Source: Erwinia psidii (GTDB lineage: Bacteria > Pseudomonadota > Gammaproteobacteria > Enterobacterales > Enterobacteriaceae). Taken from it: a stretch of 64,000 nt of DNA. The position numbers and the translations under genes are program-made. Below the pieces are notes generated by a model. The model had not been told where the DNA came from. It saw only the letters and a program-made list of their open reading frames with translations, and did not search any database. The stretch spans positions 1 to 64,000 of the forward strand of contig NZ_RHHM01000011.1 of NCBI RefSeq assembly GCF_003846135.1, given 5' to 3'. Numbering within the stretch: the first letter of the stretch is position 1; the number at the start of each line of letters is the position of its first letter. This document shows positions 50,825-59,492 of the stretch, piece after piece.

Positions 50825-50845
50825 AACGCTCCCTGAAATAAAAAA

Positions 50846-51802
50846 TCAGTGGCCGTAGCGCAGGCGAAGCGCTTCAGGATAGGGTTCAAAATAGCGCTGC
50901 TGCGTCAGATAGGGATCGGGGAATTCCGCCATGTAATGCTTCAGCAACGTAATGGGCGCCAGTAGCGGCTGCAATCCCTGACGATAATGGTCAATCAATG
51001 AGGCCAGCTCCTGGCGCTGTTTTGAGGTGAGTTGTGGGCGAAAATACCCCTGCACATGAGACAGTACATTAGTGTGGTTGCCCCTGGACACCTGGTGCTT
51101 AAGCAGATCCATCAAACGCTGGCGGTATTCAAAGGCAAATGCTTCCAGTGAAGGCCACTTCTCAATTGCTGCCACGAAACATCCCATTTTGCGATATTCG
51201 GGTTGTGAATGGGCCAGTAACAGCAGTTTGTAACGACTGTGGAAAGCAATCAGCTTGCCCCGTGTCAGTCCACTACGCCACATTTCATTAAATTCATGCA
51301 GGGTATAAACGCGTTCGACAAAGTTTTCCCGCAGTAACGGATCGTGTAAGCGGCCATCTTCTTCCACCGGCAGCCAGGGCATCTGTGACATTAGCTCGCG
51401 GGTATAAATCCCGATGCCCTCCTTACGGTTGTTGTTGTTATCTGGCTGGTAGACACGCACCCGCTCCATACCACAGCTGGGCGATTTGGCACAAACAATG
51501 TAGCCACAAAGATAATGCAGTGAGGCAATTTTCTGTCTGGCATAATCCTGCATCTCCTCAGTGACAGGCTCTCCTTTGCCATTGCTGAATCTCAGTTCGA
51601 CCGCACCGCCACTGGCTTCAGTCAGACGCAATGCCGGACGTGGCGTGGAGAGGCCAATCGCCATTTCAGGACAAACAGGTTGGTATCGCACAAAGGGCGC
51701 AAGCTCTTCAGCGGCAAAACCACAGCGTTTATGGCCGCCATCAAAACGTACGTTGTCCCCAAGCAGGCAGGCGCTGATACCAACAGGAATTTTTTCACTC
51801 AT
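50846..51802 (-). CDS. ybgA: YbgA, DUF523-DUF1722 two-domain protein
   Basis: 318 aa with an N-terminal DUF523 domain (conserved SACLLGDNVRFDGGHKRC, VCPEMAIGLSTPR, CAKSPSCGMERV, cysteine-rich) and a C-terminal DUF1722 domain (FNEMWRSGLTRGKLIAFHSRYKLLLLAH). E. coli YbgA has only the DUF1722 part. DUF523 proteins include the thiouracil desulfurase TudS with a Fe-S cluster, so a related activity is possible but not shown. Linked to phr. Confidence 0.9.
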   Translation of the reverse strand: MSEKIPVGISACLLGDNVRFDGGHKRCGFAAEELAPFVRYQPVCPEMAIGLSTPRPALRLTEASGGAVELRFSNGKGEPVTEEMQDYARQKIASLHYLCGYIVCAKSPSCGMERVRVYQPDNNNNRKEGIGIYTRELMSQMPWLPVEEDGRLHDPLLRENFVERVYTLHEFNEMWRSGLTRGKLIAFHSRYKLLLLAHSQPEYRKMGCFVAAIEKWPSLEAFAFEYRQRLMDLLKHQVSRGNHTNVLSHVQGYFRPQLTSKQRQELASLIDHYRQGLQPLLAPITLLKHYMAEFPDPYLTQQRYFEPYPEALRLRYGH

Positions 51803-52127
51803 AGTTGTACAACCTCCAACTTCCTGTAGAGGTTTAAGTGTAGACGAAATTCCCTTTACAGGTGCACTTAATGTCAGAAAAAAGTTGCCGTTGGGTGAAA
51901 ATATCGTGGTGAAACAGTCAAAATATAATGACGTCTGTCTGCCAGACCCAGGGTAGATGATTCAGTTTCGTGGCTGTGAGGTGCGGACAATCCGGGACAG
52001 ATGAAACGTCCAGGCGGGTGAAGATTCCCTTTGCGTCAGAGCAACACAGCATTTGGCAGCAGGAAGAAGGGCCAAAGCGCCCCGGATAAAAGAGGAAACA
52101 GCCCTGACAGAAGATAAAATGACGCGA
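51803..52127. other. Gap between ybgA and ybfA, no gene seen
   Basis: 325 bases holding the ybgA upstream region and ybfA downstream flank. Short open frames on both strands have no recognisable content. Confidence 0.5.
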
Positions 52128-52334
52128 TTACCAGATATCGCCACCAGCAGCCTCAGCCTGATCCAGCCAGACCGGCTTGTTGCTGGTCTTAAACCAGACC
52201 CGGTGCAGATAACTGTAAAATTTAGCTCTGTCCTCACGGAACAGCATCACCGGGAATGCCAATGTACCGACCACCACCACCGCAATACGACGCATGATGA
52301 TACGGAATGGTGAATAATGTTGATAAAGATTCAT
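52128..52334 (-). CDS. ybfA: YbfA-like small membrane protein
   Basis: 68 aa, same length as E. coli YbfA, function unknown. N-terminal hydrophobic segment ([20 protein letters not shown]) followed by the conserved [19 protein letters not shown] and KPVWLDQAE. It lies beside an orphan kdpE. Confidence 0.88.
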   Translation of the reverse strand: MNLYQHYSPFRIIMRRIAVVVVGTLAFPVMLFREDRAKFYSYLHRVWFKTSNKPVWLDQAEAAGGDIW

Positions 52335-52619
52335 ACGCCCTCCCCAAATATGCTCATTAGTGCATCAATTTGCCGAAATGATAGCGTGTGTTATGTAATT
52401 TTACTACTCATCCGACCACTTTTTGCGGTAAATTTCATCGCGGTCGCAACATTGTTACATAAAAGTTAAAACAAAGCTGGTTGTTATCTCCTGGTTCACC
52501 GACATGACGCTACTATTACCGCAGCGTGATGAGGCGTTATTTGCTAAATTAGGCCACACTCACCGGGGAAGCGATCCACTGACGGTCTTCTCTGGCCACA
52601 GTTAAGCAAAGAGCAAAGT
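52335..52619. other. Gap before kdpE where kdpFABCD is expected
   Basis: 285 bases, AT-rich in 52370-52480, with no open frame resembling KdpD or KdpFABC. It must contain whatever promoter drives kdpE. Confidence 0.6.
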
Positions 52620-53303
52620 ATGGTAACCAGAGTCCTGATCGTTGAAGATGAAAAAGAGATCCGTCGTTTTTTACGTCTTGCGCTGGAGGGCGAAAATCTG
52701 CGCGTGTTTGAAGCAGAATCGCTGCAACGGGGTCTGATCGAGGCCGCCACCAGAAAAGCCGATGTGGTGATCCTCGATCTGGGGCTGCCAGACGGTGATG
52801 GAATTGAATTTATTCGTGAAATCCGTCAGTGGAGCGCTATCCCGGTGATTGTGCTGTCGGCCCGCAGCGATGAGCAGGACAAGATTATCGCGCTTGATGC
52901 CGGGGCTGATGACTTTCTGAGTAAGCCTTTTGGTATAGGGGAATTGCTGGCACGCGTGCGGGCAGCATTGCGCTATCGCAGAGCAACAGGTTCAGAGCCT
53001 GAAGCTGAAGTCAGTTTCAGTGATGTACGGGTGGATATTGCCTCCCGGCGGGTAATCAGAAACGGCGAAGAACTGCACCTGACGCCGATTGAATTCCGCC
53101 TGCTGGTTAGCTTGCTCAACAATGCCGGGAAAGTGATGACGCAGCGCCAGCTACTGAATCAGGTATGGGGACCCAATGCGGTTGAGCACAGCCACTATTT
53201 GCGGATCTATATGGGACATCTTCGACAAAAACTGGAGCCGGACCCCGCCCAGCCCCGGCACCTTATTACTGAAACCGGCGTTGGTTATCGTTTTGTACCC
53301 TGA
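52620..53303 (+). CDS. kdpE: KdpE response regulator, orphan
   Basis: 227-aa OmpR-type regulator: receiver with phospho-acceptor Asp53 (VVILDLGLPDGDG), Lys in SKPFGIGELLA, and a winged-helix DNA-binding domain with NAVEHSHYLRIYMGHLRQKLE. Very close to E. coli KdpE in length and sequence. In E. coli it is downstream of kdpFABCD; here no sensor kinase or Kdp pump gene is next to it, so any role must use another kinase or a distant kdp locus. Confidence 0.95.
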   Translation: MVTRVLIVEDEKEIRRFLRLALEGENLRVFEAESLQRGLIEAATRKADVVILDLGLPDGDGIEFIREIRQWSAIPVIVLSARSDEQDKIIALDAGADDFLSKPFGIGELLARVRAALRYRRATGSEPEAEVSFSDVRVDIASRRVIRNGEELHLTPIEFRLLVSLLNNAGKVMTQRQLLNQVWGPNAVEHSHYLRIYMGHLRQKLEPDPAQPRHLITETGVGYRFVP

Positions 53304-53465
53304 TCCGTCCTGCCAGACTGTCAACAGTGCCGCCGGTGCCGATAATCTCCGCCGCGGTGTCGGTTTTTAACGCAAGCCATTTACCGTCGGTAACCAGTGC
53401 GTTGATCTTTGGCAGGCTATTGGCTTCTTTATCTGATATTTGAAACAGAAAAAATATTTTTCCAT

Positions 53466-53509
53466 AAAAAAAGCATCCTTACTCGTTGGGTAGCCAACTT
53501 TCAGGATGC
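53466..53509 (-). terminator. Rho-independent terminator of pgm
   Basis: GCATCCT and AGGATGC form the outer stem around an inner GTTGG/CCAAC stem; on the minus strand seven T residues follow. It lies 62 bases past the pgm stop. Confidence 0.8.
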
Positions 53510-53570
53510 AGTTGATCAGAATAGCCGTTTTTTACCCGTGAACGGGACCGCCGTCAGACACCGTTTTCGC

Positions 53571-55211
53571 TCAGGCGTTTTTCAACACTTCACTGACAAT
53601 TTCTACGGCTTCTTTCTCAATTTTTTCCCGGTGCTCCGCCCCCAGGAAACTCTCGCAGTAGATCTTATAGGCATCTTCGGTGCCGGACGGACGCGCGGCG
53701 AACCAGCCGTTTTCCGTCATCACTTTCAGACCACCAATCGATGCGCCATTACCCGGCGCCGCTGTCAGACGGGCGGTGATTGGATCGCCCGCCAACGTGT
53801 CTGCACTGACCATTTCCGGTGACAGTTTAGACAGCGCCGCTTTTTGAGCTGAAGTGGCAGAAGCCTGCAAACGGTTGTAGCTTGGCGCGCCAAAGCGTTC
53901 CGCCAGCTCATCATAATGCTGCTGAGGATTTTTACCGGTCACCGCGGTGATCTCTGCGGCCAGCAGACACATGATGATGCCGTCTTTGTCGGTTGACCAG
54001 GGCGTCCCGTCAAAGCGCAGGAAGGAAGCGCCGGCACTTTCTTCACCACCAAAACCAAAGCTACCGTCAAACAGGCCGTCAACGAACCATTTAAAACCAA
54101 CCGGTACTTCCACCAGCTTACGGTCAATGGCGTTGACTACCCGGTCGATCATCGCGCTGGATACCAGCGTTTTGCCTACCGCAACCTCTTTGCCCCACTG
54201 CGGACGATTCTGGAACAGATAGTTAATCGCAACGGCCAGATAGTGGTTCGGATTCATCAGCCCTGAGGGCGTGACAATGCCGTGACGGTCATAGTCAGGA
54301 TCGTTTGCAAAGGCCAAATCGAATTGATCGCGCAACGCCAGCAGGCCGGCCATCGCGCTCTCAGAAGAACAGTCCATGCGGATAACGCCATCTTTATCCA
54401 GATGCATAAAGCGGAACGTCTGGTCAACGGCATCGTTAACAATAGTCAGATCCAGATTATAGAAGTCGGCAATACGCTGCCAGTAGGCAATACCCGATCC
54501 CCCTAACGGATCAACGCCAATTTTCAGCCCCGCTTTCTGGATCGCAGGAATATCAATGATCTGCGCCAGACCTTCAATGTAAGGCTGGATCAGATCCTGC
54601 TCTTTCAGATGACCGCTTGCCCAGGCTTGATCCAGAGCAATGCGTTTGACGCCCTTCAGCCCTTCTTTGATCAGGGCATTGGCACGCTCTTCCACCACTT
54701 TGGTCACGTTGGTATCGGCAGGCCCGCCATTAGGGGGATTATATTTAATACCACCGTCTTCCGGCGGATTATGTGATGGGGTAATAACGATGCCATCAGC
54801 CAGCGCGCCACCCGCTTTATTATGCTCAAGAATAGCGTTAGAGATAGCCGGCGTTGGCGTGTAGCCGTTGTCCTGCTGCACGATAACATCAACGCCATTC
54901 GCCGCCAGCACTTCCAGCACGGAAATAATGGCGGGTTCAGACAGCGCGTGGGTGTCTTTCCCCACATAACAGGGGCCGCCGATGCCGTTCTTTTTACGCT
55001 CTTCTGCAATAGCCTGTGCTATCGCCAGAATATGCGTCTCGTTAAAACTGTGACGCCCCGCACTGCCACGATGGCCGGATGTGCCGAATTTTACCGCATG
55101 CTCTGCATTATCTGGCTCAGGTTGCAGGACATAGTACTGTGACGTTAATTGTGCAACATTAATCAAATCGCTCTGGCGGGCGGGTTGCCCGGCACGAGGG
55201 TGATTGGCCAT
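53571..55211 (-). CDS. pgm: Phosphoglucomutase
   Basis: 546 aa, as in E. coli. Phosphoserine loop [19 protein letters not shown], metal-binding [10 protein letters not shown], sugar loop [11 protein letters not shown] and phosphate loop [12 protein letters not shown]. Interconverts glucose 1- and 6-phosphate, joining galactose use at galTKM to glycolysis and to UDP-glucose for exopolysaccharide. It lies 30 bases after seqA in the same orientation. Confidence 0.97.
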   Translation of the reverse strand: MANHPRAGQPARQSDLINVAQLTSQYYVLQPEPDNAEHAVKFGTSGHRGSAGRHSFNETHILAIAQAIAEERKKNGIGGPCYVGKDTHALSEPAIISVLEVLAANGVDVIVQQDNGYTPTPAISNAILEHNKAGGALADGIVITPSHNPPEDGGIKYNPPNGGPADTNVTKVVEERANALIKEGLKGVKRIALDQAWASGHLKEQDLIQPYIEGLAQIIDIPAIQKAGLKIGVDPLGGSGIAYWQRIADFYNLDLTIVNDAVDQTFRFMHLDKDGVIRMDCSSESAMAGLLALRDQFDLAFANDPDYDRHGIVTPSGLMNPNHYLAVAINYLFQNRPQWGKEVAVGKTLVSSAMIDRVVNAIDRKLVEVPVGFKWFVDGLFDGSFGFGGEESAGASFLRFDGTPWSTDKDGIIMCLLAAEITAVTGKNPQQHYDELAERFGAPSYNRLQASATSAQKAALSKLSPEMVSADTLAGDPITARLTAAPGNGASIGGLKVMTENGWFAARPSGTEDAYKIYCESFLGAEHREKIEKEAVEIVSEVLKNA

Positions 55212-55241
55212 TGGGGCTTCTCCCTGACGCTTATTAATCAG

Positions 55242-55793
55242 TTAGAGGGTGCCGCAAACTTTGTCAGTCAGCTCCGTGGGGAACTGCATTGACAGCATGA
55301 TGTGTTCGATCATGCTACGTTTGCGACCTGTGTTGGTATTAGTGATCACCCAGTACGGCGTGCCCGGAATATGCTGTGGCTTGGTATGGGTGCCATTTTG
55401 TACCAGAGTCTGTTGATTACCAGCAAAATAGACGCGAGTGCGGCCCAGTAAAGACTCGGTTGCGGCACCAAAAGCACTGGGGTCCAGACGATATAAGGTC
55501 GAGAGAATCAACATAAACCGGTTAATCGCTTTCTTCTGTTCAGCATATTCATCTGACAGCAACAGTTCACGGACGGCCCGAACCCGATCCTGTGGTCGGG
55601 ACACTCTGTTGTCTGCCGTGGCCTCTGCCACCGCCGCCGCAGAAGATGACGCCATCGCCCTGTCTGTCGGTGTATCCTGTCCGGCAGTAAATTTAAGCAT
55701 ACGGCGTAAAATGTCAGAGGCGCTCTCACCAATATGCTGAGTGTGGCTGGCAATATAACGGTAAAGCTCTTCGTCAACGTCGATAGTTTTCAT
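55242..55793 (-). CDS. seqA: SeqA, negative modulator of replication initiation
   Basis: 183 aa. N-terminal oligomerisation domain begins MKTIDVDEELYRYIASHTQHIG, then a variable linker and C-terminal DNA-binding domain with GTPYWVITNTNTGRKRSMIEHIM that binds hemimethylated GATC. The open frame reaches 65 codons further upstream, but the start fixed by homology is the ATG at 55791-55793. Precedes pgm. Confidence 0.96.
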   Translation of the reverse strand: MKTIDVDEELYRYIASHTQHIGESASDILRRMLKFTAGQDTPTDRAMASSSAAAVAEATADNRVSRPQDRVRAVRELLLSDEYAEQKKAINRFMLILSTLYRLDPSAFGAATESLLGRTRVYFAGNQQTLVQNGTHTKPQHIPGTPYWVITNTNTGRKRSMIEHIMLSMQFPTELTDKVCGTL

Positions 55794-56050
55794 CTTGATC
55801 CAGTACAATTGTTGCCTATAAGAGCCGGATTGCGCCATGCATATAAAAAGTAACCGACATGCGCTTAAAAAATCCTGCCCTAACACGAGGATTATAAAGT
55901 TAAATCCTGCCGGGGTGTAGCACCAGCACTTAATGCCAGTAAAAGTCAGATAATGCCGCAAAAGAAAGGCCATCAATAATCTGCTCACCCGACAGGAAGC
56001 AGTGATTCCATGATAGCCTAACCCTTCTTTTACACTGAAAGAACTTTGCC

Positions 56051-56815
56051 ATGAAATTGAATGTCCGCTCGCAATCTGAACAATCTGAAAACGCTGGCCT
56101 GCCGGTGGTGCTGATCCACGGCCTGTTTGGTAGCCTTGATAACCTTGCCGTATTGGCCAGAGGGCTGAAGGAGGAGCGGCAGATTATCATGGTTGATGTC
56201 CGCAATCATGGGCTGTCGCCACGCTCCCCTGACATGCACTACACGGTAATGGCGCGTGATGTCATTGAGACCCTCGACAGTCTGGGTGTCGGCCAGTGTG
56301 TGGTTATCGGCCATTCGATGGGGGGTAAAATCGCCATGTCGATGACCGCCTTAGCCCCCCAACGCGTAGCACAATTAGTGGTGATTGATATGGCGCCGGT
56401 TGCCTACACTGAGCGCCATCACGACGCCGTCTTTGCGGCACTCAACACCGTAAGCGAGGCCTCGGTGGCATTACGTAGTGAAGCCGCAGCGCTGATGCGT
56501 CAGACAATAAAAGAAGAAGGCGTAATTCAATTTCTGCTCAAGTCCTTTCACGATGGTGAATGGCGTTTTAACGTCCCGGTTTTGTTGGCTGAGTATAATC
56601 AATTGATTGACTGGCAGCCGCAACCCGCGTGGCATGGCCCAACGCTGTTTATCCGGGGAGAACGTTCGCCGTATCTTGCTGACCACTACCGCGCTGCACT
56701 GCTGAAACAGTTTCCACAGGCTCGTGCCCATGTGATTGCCGGCGCCGGACATTGGGTACATGCTGAAAAGCCTGATGCTGTTTTGCGCGCAATTCGACGT
56801 TTTTTCGCACAGTGA
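56051..56815 (+). CDS. ybfF: YbfF alpha/beta-hydrolase (acyl-CoA esterase type)
   Basis: 254 aa alpha/beta hydrolase (E. coli YbfF 254). The nucleophile elbow is VVIGHSMGGKIAM, the oxyanion region VLIHGLFGSLDN, and the late His lies in GAGHWVHAEKPD. E. coli YbfF is an esterase with acyl-CoA activity. Transcribed away from seqA. Confidence 0.94.
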   Translation: MKLNVRSQSEQSENAGLPVVLIHGLFGSLDNLAVLARGLKEERQIIMVDVRNHGLSPRSPDMHYTVMARDVIETLDSLGVGQCVVIGHSMGGKIAMSMTALAPQRVAQLVVIDMAPVAYTERHHDAVFAALNTVSEASVALRSEAAALMRQTIKEEGVIQFLLKSFHDGEWRFNVPVLLAEYNQLIDWQPQPAWHGPTLFIRGERSPYLADHYRAALLKQFPQARAHVIAGAGHWVHAEKPDAVLRAIRRFFAQ

Positions 56816-56965
56816 AAACAAATAGTTGCTGATAAGACTAAATGATTGTCGTGATGACTTTCACTGCGGTATGATGGCGCGCTTACATTTTGCCGGTGAA
56901 TGAAACCCCACACGGCATTGCAGCCTCAATCCATCAGAACCCCAGCCCTTCAGTATCACGACTCT

Positions 56966-57262
56966 ATGGCAAAAGAAAACACGGACCGCACCACGATCGA
57001 TCTGTTCGCGAATGAGCGTCGTCCTGGTCGACCTAAAACCAATCCACTGGCGCGTGGTGAACAGTTGCGTATCAACAAACGCAATCAGCTTAAGCGTGAT
57101 AAAGTCCTCGGGCTGCGGCGCGTGGAACTAAAAATGAACAGCGATGCCGTGGACGCGCTCAACCGGCTGGCGGAAGAGCGCAATATCAGCCGTAGCGAAC
57201 TGATAGAAGAAATGATCATGGCGCAGCTGGCCAGTTCAGAGCTTAAACTGACAGACACCTGA
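56966..57262 (+). CDS. ybfE: YbfE, small LexA-regulon protein
   Basis: 98 aa (E. coli 97). N-terminal basic DNA-binding-like stretch with NERRPGRPKTNPLARGEQLRINKR and a ribbon-helix-helix-like C-terminus EERNISRSELIEEMIMAQL. Start fixed at MAKENTDRTT; the frame reaches 22 codons further without support. E. coli ybfE is SOS-regulated, but no perfect LexA box was seen upstream here. Confidence 0.92.
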   Translation: MAKENTDRTTIDLFANERRPGRPKTNPLARGEQLRINKRNQLKRDKVLGLRRVELKMNSDAVDALNRLAEERNISRSELIEEMIMAQLASSELKLTDT

Positions 57263-57408
57263 TGCTGTCGGGTTAACAAATACAGAGCACAAAGCGACAA
57301 ATGCGGGAGTATTCTTCATTTATCCACCCGATAGGGTCTGTTATCATTGCCGCTAAGATTTTCAGATCGGCCGTTTCCTTACATAAGTTTCAAGAGGTTA
57401 TTAAACTC

Positions 57409-57939
57409 ATGGCAATCGTAGGTATTTTCTTTGGCAGCGATACAGGCAATACGGAAAATATTGCTAAAATGATCCAGAAGCAGCTGGGTAAAGAAGTTGC
57501 GGAGGTTCATGATATCGCCAAAAGCAGCAAAGAAGATCTTGAGGCCTTTGATATTTTGCTGCTGGGTATTCCAACCTGGTACTACGGCGAAGCGCAGTGT
57601 GACTGGGACGATTTTTTCCCCACGCTGGAAGAAATTGACTTTAATGGCAAGCTGGTGGCGCTGTTCGGCTGTGGCGATCAGGAAGACTATGCAGAATATT
57701 TCTGTGACGCGATGGGCACCATCCGCGATATCATTGAGCCAAACGGCGCGGTGCTCGTCGGCCACTGGCCAACCGAAGGCTATCATTTTGAAGCGTCCAA
57801 AGGGCTGGCGGACGAGACTCACTTCCTCGGTCTCGCGATTGATGAAGATCGTCAACCTGAACTGACCAATGAGCGCACCGAAAAGTGGGTCAAACAGATT
57901 TACGAAGAATTGCAGCTCAAAGAGATCCTTGAAGCCTGA
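57409..57939 (+). CDS. fldA: Flavodoxin I
   Basis: 176 aa, as in E. coli FldA. FMN phosphate loop GSDTGNTENIAKM, Trp57 region PTWYYGEAQCDWDDF and Tyr94 region CGDQEDYAEYF. Low-potential electron carrier. Start is the ATG after AAGAGG; the open frame starts 36 codons earlier in the ybfE-fldA gap. Confidence 0.96.
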   Translation: MAIVGIFFGSDTGNTENIAKMIQKQLGKEVAEVHDIAKSSKEDLEAFDILLLGIPTWYYGEAQCDWDDFFPTLEEIDFNGKLVALFGCGDQEDYAEYFCDAMGTIRDIIEPNGAVLVGHWPTEGYHFEASKGLADETHFLGLAIDEDRQPELTNERTEKWVKQIYEELQLKEILEA

Positions 57940-58305
57940 GCCTGTCGCCTGCGGGTGCGTTAATCACCTGCAAGGTGCATGGTTTTTCCTGTCGATGCAA
58001 TAGGAACATTTTTTTAACTTTCACCTGCAACACTGTACAATACCGCTATCGGCCATATCGTTCTTTCAGGAATGCTGCCAGAAAAGCAATAATGGAGAGA
58101 CAGTTCAAAATGCAGCCCCCCATATATTGGGCAGTTGCTTTCCCGGATGTAATGACTTTTCTTACCTCCCTGGGCGTTTGTAACTCACTTTCCGGTGGTT
58201 TTCATTTTAGTGCATCAGTTTTATACTGAGTAGCTTGGTTTTTTAGGCCGATGTTCATGGTTTTTCAGCCAATTAGTGACTAGCAAGTAACAGGACAATA
58301 TCCGC
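57940..58305. promoter_or_regulatory. fldA-fur intergenic region and fur leader
   Basis: 366 bases. E. coli fur has a short upstream frame (uof) translationally linked to fur; here the leader from 58251 has a 10-codon frame ATGTTCATGG... ending TAG at 58281-58283, but it does not overlap fur. No strong Fur box (GATAATGATAATCATTATC) was seen. AGGAC precedes the fur ATG. Confidence 0.45.
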
Positions 58306-58749
58306 ATGACTGACAATAACACCGCATTAAAGAAGGCCGGCCTGAAAGTCACGCTTCCACGATTGAAAATTCTGGAAGTGCTTCAGGAACCACAGTGCCA
58401 TCACGTCAGTGCGGAAGATTTGTACAAACGCCTGATTGACATGGGCGAAGAAATTGGACTGGCAACGGTCTACCGCGTTCTGAATCAGTTCGATGATGCG
58501 GGGATCGTGACACGCCACAACTTTGAAGGTGGCAAATCCGTTTTTGAACTTACCCAGCAGCATCATCACGATCATCTTATCTGCCTGGACTGCGGCAAAG
58601 TTATCGAGTTCAGTGATGAATCTATTGAATCCCGCCAGCGTGATATCGCTTCGCGTCACGGAATAAAGTTAAGCAATCACAGTCTTTACCTTTATGGTCA
58701 CTGCACCACCGGCGACTGCCGGGAAGACGAAACACTGCACGACGACTGA
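58306..58749 (+). CDS. fur: Ferric uptake regulator Fur
   Basis: 147-aa iron-responsive repressor (E. coli 148). N-terminal winged helix (LKKAGLKVTLPRLKILEVL), regulatory metal site HHHDHLICLDCG with Cys pair, and a C-terminal CTTGDCREDE pair. Represses iron-uptake genes with Fe2+. Confidence 0.97.
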   Translation: MTDNNTALKKAGLKVTLPRLKILEVLQEPQCHHVSAEDLYKRLIDMGEEIGLATVYRVLNQFDDAGIVTRHNFEGGKSVFELTQQHHHDHLICLDCGKVIEFSDESIESRQRDIASRHGIKLSNHSLYLYGHCTTGDCREDETLHDD

Positions 58750-58770
58750 TTCTGCTTTCACGTGTCAAGA

Positions 58771-58795
58771 ACCGGTGTCTTTCACCGGTTTTTTA
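58771..58795 (+). terminator. Rho-independent terminator of fur
   Basis: ACCGGTG-TCTTT-CACCGGT stem followed by a T-run, 22 bases past the fur stop. Confidence 0.88.
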
Positions 58796-58845
58796 TTGCT
58801 AACTAAAAACCATATTCTGTCAGCATGGTTATCAGCCGTTTTTTG

Positions 58846-59450
58846 CTATGCCTTGCTGTGTTTGGATTTTAGGGTTTTAGTACGCCCGTGTGAGGCGCGA
58901 TCAAAGCCGCCTTCTCTGAAAATGGTTTTTTGCTTCAGCTGGCGAATGAAATTTCTTTTTGTCACGGTGAAAATCCCGGTGCTAGCCGGGTACATTGTGG
59001 TAAAGCCAGCCGCCGCCGTAACGCCAAAAGCCACGGGTGGCCCCAGCACCCACGCCAGTGATGATTGTGCGCGCATCAGTGCATTAAACATTGGCCTCAC
59101 GCAATATTCGCGGGCCAGAGCAAAGAGTTGTGGCATGCCAGCATTAGCGACCATAAACGCGCCCGCCGTCAGTAAAAATAAATAATGGCGGCTGAGGCAA
59201 ACGCCAGACTGTTTAAAACAACCATCAGGTAACAAAACATCAGTAAATGACGCCGTACTTTAAGGCGATCGGAAAGCGTTCTGACACCAATCCCAATGGC
59301 TGCATTAACTGCATGACAACGACCGACAGCCGCAAGGCTGGCATTTAACTCCGTTGAAAGATAAAGGCTCAGGGTGGGGATTTGAAAAGCGCCTGCCACC
59401 CCGTCCAAAAATGCGATAAGTAAAAAAACCACGGCACGATGGTATCCGCT
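58846..59450 (-). pseudogene. Set-family sugar efflux transporter, truncated and frameshifted
   Basis: Remnant of an MFS SetA/SetB/SotB-like exporter. The N-terminal piece reads GVAGAFQIPTLSLYLSTEL and in another frame continues AGMPQLFALAREYCVRP, MRAQSSLAWVLGPPVAFGV, then ends about residue 170 of about 390. The start region and C-terminal half are missing, with at least one frameshift near 59170-59240. Confidence 0.85.
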
Positions 59451-59463
59451 CCGCTAAATTGAA

Positions 59464-59488
59464 ACAGGCCCGCATCAGGCGGGCCTGT
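59464..59488 (-). terminator. Hairpin after chb
   Basis: ACAGGCCCGC / GCGGGCCTGT 10-bp perfect stem with a five-base loop, just past the chb stop. The T-run is short (TGTTTC), so termination may be incomplete. Confidence 0.6.
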
Positions 59489-59492
59489 AACA

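Noticed and set aside
57975-58229. 84-codon frame between fldA and fur
   Set aside because: No similarity or clear start; the region is the fur leader and promoter.
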